DNA from: Heminiphilus faecis
Lineage (GTDB): Bacteria; Bacteroidota; Bacteroidia; Bacteroidales; Muribaculaceae
Direction: 5' to 3'
DNA: 53,837 nt
Assembly: GCF_008728965.1 (NCBI RefSeq)
Contig: NZ_VSMC01000021.1
Location: forward strand, 1-53,837
Positions 44,208 through 52,800 of this stretch are shown here, piece by piece. Below the pieces are notes generated by a model. The model was not told the origin of the DNA, made no database searches, and saw only the letters and a list, made by a program, of their open reading frames with translations. Made by a program: the position numbers and the translations under genes. The number at the start of each line of letters is the position of its first letter. Position 1 is the first letter of the stretch.

Positions 44208-45683
44208 ATGGCCATTTTCAACAACACGCGACATATCAACTTCCCCATGCTTCTGCGAGTGCTCGGCTGGCTCCTTATCATAGAGTCGATTTTCATGCTG
44301 TGTCCGCTCGGAACTTGCCTGATATACTCCGAAGATGACTGGCTTTCATTCTTCATAAGCACAGTGGTGACACTCGTCACCGGCGTACTGATGACATTCT
44401 GCATACGTCCGACCAACACCTCGATGGCCAAACGCGAGGGCTTTCTGCTTACAGCACTCGTATGGGTGGTGTTTTCACTGTTCGGCATGCTTCCGTTCAT
44501 TATGTGCTCCACGCCATTAAGTGTTACCGACGCATTTTTCGAGACCATGTCGGGGTTCTCAACCACAGGAGCCACGGTATATCCTTCGGTTGACATTCTG
44601 TCACACGGCATCAACCTGTGGCGTTGCCTGACCCAATGGCTCGGAGGCATGGGAATCATTCTGTTCACACTTGCTGTTCTGCCCATGCTCAACCATTCAG
44701 GAGGCATGCAGATGTTCAATGCCGAAGTAACCGGCATAACTCATGAAAAACTGCGCCCGCGTATCAGCCAGACAGCCAAAAGCCTATGGACAATATACTT
44801 CGTGCTTACGGCCATGGTATTTATACTGCTGTGGATAGGCCCCATGGACTTCTTCGACAGTCTGTGTCATGCATTTTCCACCATGTCTACCGGAGGCTTT
44901 TCGACACGCAACAACAGTATAGCCGAGTGGGACTCCGACTACATCAAAATCATAGTAACCATATTCATGTTTCTCGGTGGCGTCAATTTCGCACTCATTT
45001 TCAAGGCCATACACGGCGATATGAAGAGTCTGTACCGCAATGACACATTCATGACATACGTGAAAATCGTCATAGCCGCCTACATAACGTTTGTCATAGC
45101 CATAATACTGAGCGGTCAGGCCCATACCATAGAGGATGTCACCATCGATCCTCTGTTTCAGATCATCACCACAATGTCGTCGACAGGTCTTACCGCCAGC
45201 AATTTCTTAAACTGGGGTCCGTTCGTTATGGCCCTGCTGTTTATACTTATGTTCTTTGGCGCATGCGCCGGATCCACCAGTGGAGGAGCCAAAATCGACC
45301 GTCTGCTGTTTCTGCTTAAGAACACCGGCAATGAGCTTTACCGCTCGGTACACCCCAATGCCATTCGGTCAGTACGCATAAACGGCAACATCGTTTCACC
45401 CGACATAGTAGACAAAGTGATTGCATTTTTGTGTATCTACGTCATGATTATATCGGTTGGAGGCATTGTACTTACAGCATTCGGGCTGCCGATCGTTGAC
45501 TCGTTTTTCAATTCGTTCTCATGCGTGTCCAATATCGGGCTCAGTTCCGACACGACAGGCATGGGCGGCTTCGCAGGTATGCCTGACGTAGCCAAATGGG
45601 TTCTATCCTTTCTTATGCTTACCGGACGTCTTGAGATATTTACTGTCCTTATTCTGTTTACCCCGGCTTTCTGGTCCAAATAA
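44208..45683 (+). CDS. trkH: Trk potassium uptake channel protein TrkH
   Basis: From ATG 44208 (MAIFNNTRH) the protein has 491 residues with four channel repeats. Their selectivity-filter loops are visible: SGFSTTGATVY, STMSTGGFSTRN, TMSSTGLTASN and SCVSNIGLSSD. It imports K+ under TrkA control. The open frame extends upstream to 44130 within trkA, which is out-of-frame read-through and is not the start. A palindromic hairpin follows 12 bp after the stop. Confidence 0.95.
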   Translation: MAIFNNTRHINFPMLLRVLGWLLIIESIFMLCPLGTCLIYSEDDWLSFFISTVVTLVTGVLMTFCIRPTNTSMAKREGFLLTALVWVVFSLFGMLPFIMCSTPLSVTDAFFETMSGFSTTGATVYPSVDILSHGINLWRCLTQWLGGMGIILFTLAVLPMLNHSGGMQMFNAEVTGITHEKLRPRISQTAKSLWTIYFVLTAMVFILLWIGPMDFFDSLCHAFSTMSTGGFSTRNNSIAEWDSDYIKIIVTIFMFLGGVNFALIFKAIHGDMKSLYRNDTFMTYVKIVIAAYITFVIAIILSGQAHTIEDVTIDPLFQIITTMSSTGLTASNFLNWGPFVMALLFILMFFGACAGSTSGGAKIDRLLFLLKNTGNELYRSVHPNAIRSVRINGNIVSPDIVDKVIAFLCIYVMIISVGGIVLTAFGLPIVDSFFNSFSCVSNIGLSSDTTGMGGFAGMPDVAKWVLSFLMLTGRLEIFTVLILFTPAFWSK

Positions 45684-45694
45684 TCACAAAAGTA

Positions 45695-45731
45695 GCGTAT
45701 GTCACCATAGCATGCCATACGCTTCCCTTTT
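45695..45731 (+). terminator. Probable terminator of the dxs-trkA-trkH transcript
   Basis: GCGTATG (45695-45701) and CATACGC (45716-45722) form a 7-bp stem with a 14-nt loop, itself containing a GCATGC palindrome, followed by TTCCCTTTT. Flanking AAAAG/CTTTT may extend the stem. It is 12 bp past the trkH stop. Confidence 0.6.
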
Positions 45732-46002
45732 GCTGCAAACCGAGTAAATTTACTCAAATTTGTGATATATGACGTAACTTGCTGGATTTTAGCGCGTCTA
45801 TGAAACGTAATTGTACTTAATTCGTACTGATTGAGAAAGTTGCCGCAAACGGAGGAATTTGAATTTTTGATTTTTAACATCTGTTTTTGATTTTTAATTG
45901 CCTCTTTTTGCCCCCACAAGGTCTGATTTTGGACTATGGCCAATTTTCAACCTTGTAACCGCATCCTCTTTTTCAGTACGAAAAAGACACGTTTAGACGC
46001 TG

Positions 46003-46034
46003 CAAAGATAGCGATTTTTATCGTCATGGGCAAA
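46003..46034 (-). promoter_or_regulatory. Full-match minus-strand promoter with no gene behind it
   Basis: On the minus strand TTTG (46034-46031) and TATCTTTG (46010-46003) are separated by exactly 20 bp. It would transcribe leftward through the AT-rich region into the 3' end of trkH antisense. No recognised gene follows, so it may drive a short RNA or be a relic. Confidence 0.45.
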
Positions 46035-46134
46035 CGTGGCGGGACATCGGCTTGCATCAGACCGTGCCGGGGATGTGTCCGGGAGGCCACGTTCCGACAC
46101 GGACATACTGCAAGCCCATGTCCCGCCTGACAGG

Positions 46135-46439
46135 TCCACGCGGATAGAGACCGTATGCCGTCCTCCCGATAGAACGATTGGGAGGACATCATCCGGTCAC
46201 TATCCCTTTTGCGGGACTATTTATCGCATTGCCGAAACCTGTTTGCACCGGCCGTCCTTTTTATCTTTCGTTGCCAAACGGTATGCCGGATATACAAAAC
46301 CGGTGAGAGTGAAAGTAAGAGACGGCCTTTCACCTGCCCCGGCATTTGCACATCCCGCATCCCGTTGATTTCAATCCACGCGGATAAAGACCGCTCACTT
46401 CCACGGATCGGCAATGCCGTACCGTTCCCTGTGCGGGAC
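46135..46439. repeat. Degenerate direct duplication
   Basis: TCCACGCGGATAGAGACCG at 46135-46153 recurs as TCCACGCGGATAAAGACCG at 46375-46393. Downstream of each copy GCGGGAC is followed by an AT-rich TTATC-like stretch (46211-46217 and 46433-46439), and upstream of each is a CCxxCCCGC-like stretch. The spacing between the shared blocks differs (about 57 and 39 bp), so the two copies are diverged, about 230 bp apart. A hairpin (GTCCTCCCGAT with ATTGGGAGGAC, 46160-46187) sits only in the first copy. Confidence 0.5.
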
Positions 46440-46515
46440 ATTATCCTCAGCTGGACTACATTTCCGTCTTTTTATTTTTTCTTTCCGCTGCCGCCGCTAA
46501 TGTATAATCCGCAAA

Positions 46516-46592
46516 ACGAAGCGTGCAACGCCTCCAGAACGAAACGTGCCAAAAATAAAACGAAACGTGAGGCTCAAACAAAACGAAGCGTA
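46516..46592 (+). repeat. Four iteron-like ACGAARCGTR repeats
   Basis: ACGAAGCGTG at 46516-46525, ACGAAACGTG at 46539-46548, ACGAAACGTG at 46560-46569 and ACGAAGCGTA at 46583-46592. The start-to-start distances are 23, 21 and 23 bp, about two helical turns, so all copies face the same side of the DNA. The distances are not all multiples of three, so this is not a coding repeat. Confidence 0.6.
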
Positions 46593-46610
46593 CCATCGGT
46601 GCGCTTTTTT
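46587..46610 (+). terminator. Hairpin with T tract
   Basis: AGCGTACC and GGTGCGCT pair (one G-T) around ATC and are followed by TTTTT. The left arm overlaps the fourth ACGAARCGTR repeat. It looks like a small plus-strand terminator although no plus-strand gene is upstream within 900 bp. Confidence 0.45.
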
Positions 46611-46658
46611 ATTACAGCCGCTACTCTCCCATTTTTCAAAAAATTTTCGCCCGACTTC

Positions 46659-46684
46659 GCCGGGGTCTGTGGGTTGACCCCGGC
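46659..46684. repeat. Perfect 9-bp inverted repeat
   Basis: GCCGGGGTC (46659-46667) and GACCCCGGC (46676-46684) are exact reverse complements around an 8-nt loop. No T tract follows on either strand, so it is not a standard terminator. Confidence 0.5.
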
Positions 46685-46722
46685 GCGACTCCGGCTCTCC
46701 CCTGCTCCACTCCACTATATTT

Positions 46723-46755
46723 GAACGGCCTCCGAACATCATTCGAAGGCCGTTC
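46723..46755. terminator. Bidirectional hairpin behind the tail-fibre gene
   Basis: GAACGGCCT (46723-46731) pairs with AGGCCGTTC (46747-46755), and inside it CGAA (46733-46736) pairs with TTCG (46742-46745), giving a 13-bp stem with one mismatch. TTTTC follows on the plus strand. It lies about 55 bp beyond the tail gene stop and probably ends that transcript. Confidence 0.6.
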
Positions 46756-46780
46756 TTTTCGTGTTGCGCTTTTCGCTTTG

Positions 46781-46795
46781 GGTCGCTGCGCGACC
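46781..46795. repeat. GC-rich hairpin just past the tail-fibre stop codon
   Basis: GGTCGC, TGC loop, GCGACC: a perfect 6-bp stem with a 3-nt loop, 16 bp beyond the stop codon of the tail-fibre gene. It is flanked by two direct copies of CGCTTTGG. Short GC-rich hairpins just downstream of the variable repeat help target recognition in known diversity-generating retroelements, so the position is suggestive. Confidence 0.5.
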
Positions 46796-46811
46796 GCTTT
46801 GGCTTCGCCGC

Positions 46812-49800
46812 TCACGCAACCTCGGCCAACGCTTTAAACGCGGCCACGCTCTGCGCCCTGACGAGTTTGCCGCGGAAGGCCAGGCGCGACCCGACATACG
46901 CGAACGCATTCGAAGCATCGTTATACGCATACGCGAACGACACGCCGCCACCCGCACTCGCGCCGCTGCCGCCGCGATAGACCACACGGCCTGTGCCGGT
47001 CGTCAGCCAGTACATATCGCAGTAGTGCGTAGAGGACGAACCGTTGGTGGTGCCTACGGGGATTACTGCCATATAGAGGCCGTGGGCCACAGCTGCTGTC
47101 CATGCGCCGGAGTTGGTATGGCCCTTGATCATTACCGTGGTGCCGTCGGGGAACCATATACGCCACTTGCCGACATTGCCGTTTGTGTTCGGAAGATCCA
47201 CCCCGTCCATCATGTCGTACTTGTGGCCGTATATGTCCTCATAGCCCAGACAGCAGATATTGTTCATCTGCTCGACGGTCTTTGAACCATACTCCTCCTT
47301 GATATACCAGGCATACTGGTGAACGAGGTTATCGATAAGCGAGTTGGTGACATTCGGGTTGACGGCCTTGGCCGCCTCGTAGCCCACGGTGTCGGTCATG
47401 CCGTACTTCATTGTACCGCCGACTGTGCGGTTGTTGGTATGGGAACCGGCTCCGCATTGTTCCTGGGCGTCCCTGCGACCATATTTGGCATAGAAGAGGT
47501 TGGCGATGCGGAAGTGCATAAGCGCGTCTATCTGCTGCATTCCCCGCTGCGCGCTATAATAGTGGAAGTCGGTCCAGGACATACTTGCCAGCGTGTATTT
47601 GCCGGCAACGGCCGCTCTGAACTTGCCGTTGACCTCGGAAGTGCCTACCACGGCACAGAGGTGTTCGTCATCGTAGTACCAGTCCGGCTCCATGTCCTCG
47701 ATCTTCGTGGAGTTGGACAGCACGACCTTGTCAAACTCTGCCGTGGGCAGTATGGTGAAGTGGAGCGAAACAGCACCTTCGGGCACATCAGATATGAGGT
47801 ACATGCCCGGCTCGAACTTGTTGGCAAGGGTCGGTACTATGACCTCGCTGACCTTGTTGCCCTGCGCATCGCAGAAGATGGATCCCATGAGGTTTGTTCC
47901 GGGAACGGTCGGGAAGCGCACACGCTTATGCTTTGACACATCGACGGAGCAGACAGCATAGGCACTGTCGGTGCTGTATGAGGCGGCAAGGGTAGCCTTC
48001 CCGGTCATGATCTTTCTCCCCTGCAGATAGTCGCCGGCAGTCTTAATATCCTCAAGGGTGAGGACATCGGCTTCAGGGCGCGCCGGGGCTTTGTCTTTGG
48101 CGTTGTTGCTGTAGCAGGAGTAGTGCTTGGCCTTGAGGTAGTCGTTGATTCCCTTGGACCACATTCCGGGTTCGTACATCATCAGATCGCCCTCGGTGGA
48201 ATCGAGTTTCGCCGGGGTGCAGTTGGCTGTATCCTCTGCGTCGGCGTAGTAGTTGGAGTTGCTATCGTGCAGGGGGAACCATGTCATCTCGCCGTCAAGG
48301 TTGTTCATCGTGGTCTCTACGTTGGCGATGGTGACCTGGCGCGTTGTGGCCTTTTTCGTCACTTTGGCGAGTGTCTTGTGGCGTTTGGCGAGTATCGCGG
48401 AAATATGGCCGCTGGGCCTGTATTCGTTGCCGTATTTGTAGCCTGTGCCGTTGTCGAGGTTGCTGACGTTGGCGTCGTCGCTGACGGAGTCGTCGAACTC
48501 GATCATGGTGTATTCGGGCTGAACGATGTTCAGTTCGGGGAAGTGGGCGCACATCTGCTCGTAACGGCCCTTCTCGATATACTTTGTAAGCCGTACGGTA
48601 CCGACAAGGGCGCATGTGTCGGTGTAGTTGCCTTCGGCATCGACGCCGCCCATCGTCATAAACTTGTTGAGCCATGTGCCGTCATCCTCGCGGTCTATGC
48701 CGGTGACACGGATGCGGTCGGCATTGGCGCAGCGGTTCAGCAGTGTCTCCCAGTTAAGCCCGGGGCAGTTGTCGAAGATGAAGGTGCGAACGTTGCCGTA
48801 GGTCTCCAGTGTCAGGCCGCCGGGGGTGAGCTTCGAGAGATACTCGAGGCGCAGGGTGGTCAGGGTTCCCGGAAGCCGGGCTATTGTCAACGGGGCGCCT
48901 TTGGCGAAGTTGACGCTCTGGACTTTCGTGCCTCTCGCGTCGAGTTCCTCAAGTCTTGTCTGGTTGCTCAGGTCGAGGGCGGTGCTCGTGCTGCCGCCGG
49001 TCTTGGCCTGGGCCTGGTTCCTCAGGCTGAGTCGACGCAGCTGACGGCAGTTCCCTATCGACAGCCACCACCCGGTGGAGCCGCCTCCCTGCGGCGCGTC
49101 GAGGTTGAGTTCGCGCAGCACGGAGCATTTGCCGAGGTCGAGGGCGTTCTTGAGGTGGCCTGCCGCCCCGGTCATGTCGAGGGTCCTTATCCTGCTGGCT
49201 CCGTAGAGACGCAGGGGGTCGTTGACGGTATAGGCCCCGGTGATGTCGAGGATGGCGGTGTCGCCGGCATCCACGATGCCGGTGTTGGCGATGTTGGGGC
49301 TGTTGTTGGTGCCGTACCCGTAGGCGTAGGGCTCGTTGGCCGTGATCCGCACGGTGTCGGCGGCGTCGCCAGCTGTCCTGGCGAGGTAGAGGTCTATGTT
49401 GTCGGAGGTGAAGTTGCTCGTGCCGTATTTGGCGTCGAGAAGGGCGAATCGGTTCCTGATGAAGTAGGTGCGGTGGCTCTTGTTGCTGCCCTGCAGGGCG
49501 TAGATGAAGGGCCACACCTTGCCGTACATGACCCTCGTGGCCGGGGCGATGTATTTCAGGTAGCCGCTCTTGTTGAAGGCGCGGTCGCTCCAGTTGCCGC
49601 TCTGCTCGTCGTTGAGCATCGACAGCACGCGCTCGACGGTCATCACGGCGCGGTAGTTGGCGGCGCAGCGTCTGAGGTCGTCCTGGAGGTTGGCCAGCAC
49701 GAGGTTCCACAGCACGCTGTCGAAGCCCTCCATCGCGTATTTGCCGGCCTCGGCATCCCATGTGTCGCGCATGGTGGTGTAGAGGTAGACAAGGAAGCAG

Positions 49801-52800
49801 TCGTTGCGCTTGCCTAACTGGGTGTCGCCGTCGTAGTAGGTGATGTACCATATCAGCCCGTCCCATGTGCGCAGTATCATGTTCTTGGCAAACTGATCGA
49901 CTCCAAGTCCGTATTCGCGGTCTATATAGTAGGTGAGTATGAAGTCCTTGTCGAAGTATCGGTCTATCTCGGCCTTGAATTTCGGACTGACATAGGTTGA
50001 CAGGTTTGATGACGTCGCTCCGGCCGGCACGCATGACCGCAGCCATGAATGCAGACGGAGGATGGCCTGCTGCTGTTTTGTTGACAGCCCGGCCCATTTG
50101 ACGTCGCCGTCGGTCTGTACCTTCCCGGCTGAGTCCACTCCGTAGTTGACCTCGGCGCCGCCGTCGAATTTCTCGATGAGTTCCGCGTCGGTCTTTGTCG
50201 AGAACAGGCACACCGGGGAGGTGTTGTTCAGGGTCTCGAGCGCTATGGGGCATTCGGGGGTGAAGCCTTCCACTCCCTCCATGCCGAACACCGGGCCGCT
50301 CTTGCTCTTCTCGTTGTTGAAGTTGTACTGGCCGTAATAGACGTTCTCGCCGTCTGCGGTCTCGGCGCAAAAGATGTCTATGGGCATACCGTCGATGGCG
50401 GTGCGCACGTTTATGGCCGCGAGGCTGTTGCCGCCCTGCTCGTACTGGTGACGCTGCGGCGGGGTGAGCAGCCCGAGTTCCTTCATGGTATCATTGAACA
50501 GCTTTGCCCAGCCGGTATTCAATGACATCGACGAATCGGAGTAGTCGCTCTTGCAGCAGACGATGGGGACAGGCACGGCACCGGGGCGCATGACGTATTT
50601 GTTGCCGGCAAGCACGTTCTTCCCTGTCATGGAGAGTTTCTCGCTCCCCTTGGTGAAGTAGATGCGGATGTTCTTGCTCGGATATTTGGTCGACGACGTG
50701 CCCTGTATCCTGATGTAGCAGTTGGAGAGGATGAAGTCGTAGTCCGGCCCGAGCGCGGAGTAATAATAGACGTCGGCCAGGAAGTCGGTCTTTTTGTTGT
50801 TGGTCTCGTAAACGTCGTCGAGCATGTTCTTCCTGACGATGCGCAGGACTCCCTTGCCCTGGGCGCGCAGTTTGTCGAGGTCGACATCGCCGTTGTCGCC
50901 CAGGATGTCGTTCATGGTGAATTCGCCCATCATCTCCTCGGTGGTCTCGCAGTCGACGATGCGGTTCTCGAGTTCCTCGTCGTCGCTGAGGGCGCGGTTA
51001 TATACACGTATGCTCTTTATCTCGATGTCGGCCTCGGTGCTGTCGATGGTGATCTCCTGCGGCGTGTCCTGACGGAAGCTGAAGGAGGAGTCGTAGATGT
51101 CGGCGCCGTTGCGGTTGCCGTTGATGTAGAGTTCCATCAGCCTGTCCTGTGCGGCCGTGCCTACTGTCAGGGCGACCTTGGTCCACTCTCCCTCGACGAT
51201 GTTGGTGGCGAGTTTGATCTCGCGCGTCACCTGCTCGTCGTCCTCGTTGGTGTAGGTGACGGTCTGCCCGGTTCTGAAGCTCGCCTCGGAGGTGGTTATC
51301 AAAAGGCCTTTGCCCTTGTCAAGGCAGGATACGACGGGGGCGGTGCGGTCCATGATGTTGCTGACGCGCATGGTCATCTCTATTGTCAGGCCTGTGGCCT
51401 TGACATCGGTGGCGAAAGGATTGTAGCCGATGGTGGCCCTCGCTCCGTTGGTGAGCTTCAACGCCCCGTCTATCCATCCGCTGCTGCCCCAGTCCACGTT
51501 TTCAAACGACGTTGTAATGCCGTTCGATTCCCATTTGGCGCGGTCATCGGGGCTTTCGTCGTTGCTACGTCCGGCTGCGTCGAGCTTGAACTGGAGGCCG
51601 AACTGCGCCTCGCCGATGTCGATACCGCTCTCGGCTACATCGACCTGTATGGTGTAGCTTGCTGAGCCGAGCTTGAGTTGCAGGGTCTGACGGCCTTTCT
51701 CGGTGAAGCGGTTGGTGTAGGTCTGCGCCGTCCTGGGCACGCTGACGGTGCGTGCCAGGGTGCCGTTGTGCCACAGTTCGACCGTGGCCGGAACCACGGA
51801 GGGGTCGTAGGCGGCGAAGTCGAAGGTGCATTTCTCGTACTGCCCTGCCTCGATGACCGGGACGGAGTGAGCCGCCCCGGTGAGTATGCGCCCGTCGGGG
51901 TGTATGATCTTGGTGCCTATGAAGGGCGCGCTGCTGCCGCGTTTGAGGATGTCGAAGTAGATGCTCTCGCTGCGGAGCGTCAGGCCGTCCTGCTCCATCT
52001 CGGCCACCATCTGAACGGTATGGCGCCCCACCGACAGCCCGGCCATGTCGAGGGTGAAGTTGGAGTTGGTAGTGCCGCTCCTGGTCACGGAGTGGAGGTT
52101 GCGCTGCACCCCGTCGACATACAGTATTACGGATTTAGTGCCGGCACCGGACACGGCATAAGGTATCTCGACCTTGTCGTGTAGGTCGTAACCGCCCTGC
52201 GCGAGTCCGGCGGCCACGTTGTATGAGCTTGAGAGGTTAAGGCTGACGACCTTGACGCTGACGTAGGCCGGCTTGCGCTGCTGCTTGCCGGTGGTAGGGT
52301 CGGTAGTGGTGGCGGTGACATAGATGTCGCTCGTGCCGAGAAGGAGGTATTTCGTAAGGTCGAGGGTATAGGTGCCTTTGCTCACATCCTGCCTGGTCTC
52401 GCTGTAGGTGGTGACGATGCCGCGCTTGACGGTGATTTCCACTGTGGCCTTCTGCCCGGTGCTTGTTCCGGCTTCCTCGCCGGTAAACTGGTGGTCATAG
52501 CTCCATGTAAGGATGGCGGAGCCGCCCTCCTTTATGGTAGACGCACTCAGCGATGCGTTCAGCACTATCTTGGTGCCGGCGGATTCTCCGCCGCCGCCCC
52601 CGCCAGCCGGTATGTTGAATTCGGTAATGACGGAGCTTTTGCTCTTGAGCTGCACGGTGACGGTGCCGTCCTCGTTCTCTATGACCTCGTTGTTGAAAAG
52701 AGTGCCGGATTCCAGTTCCGACAGCTTGGCTGTCACTACCCCGTTCTGCACCGGGTTGGTGCTCGAGGCGTTGAGGCTGTCGTCGACCTCCACCTCGTCG

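Larger units (their letters stand above)
45732..46811. other. 1.1-kb region without a convincing gene
   Basis: No frame here has recognisable similarity or a good start context. The left part (45732-45960) is AT-rich. The middle (about 46030-46450) is GC-richer with a degenerate duplication. The right part holds four 10-bp repeats and several hairpins. It separates the core trkH gene from the phage-tail-like gene and may be the junction of an integrated element. An 81-residue minus-strand frame at 46497-46742 runs through the repeats and is not believed to be a gene. Reverse transcriptase motifs were looked for and not seen. Confidence 0.5.

Noticed and set aside
45437-45943. A 168-residue minus-strand frame behind the promoter at 46003-46034
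   Set aside because: More than half of it is antisense to trkH and the remainder is AT-rich sequence without a domain; a transcript there is possible but the protein is not supported.
46516-46592. CRISPR array
   Set aside because: The repeats are only 10 bp with 11-13 bp between them, far shorter than CRISPR repeats and spacers, and no cas gene is present. No CRISPR array was seen anywhere in the window.
46497-46742. An 81-residue minus-strand frame
   Set aside because: It crosses three hairpins and the ACGAARCGTR repeats, and has no recognisable domain; the repeats are better explained as DNA sites. Kept only as a remote possibility.
45732-46811. Template repeat or reverse transcriptase of a DGR downstream of the variable gene
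   Set aside because: I looked for a second copy of the VR flanks (for example the part coding GSRLAFRGK) and for reverse-transcriptase motifs in all frames and saw neither.
48123-49817. A 564-residue plus-strand open frame
   Set aside because: It lies opposite the GC-rich part of the tail-fibre gene; its Val/Gly/Ala/His-rich composition is the reverse-strand shadow expected of GC-rich coding DNA, and it has no domain.
48949-50370. A 473-residue minus-strand frame rich in Arg, Gln and His
   Set aside because: It is a +1 shadow inside the tail-fibre gene, with extreme Arg/His content and no family resemblance.
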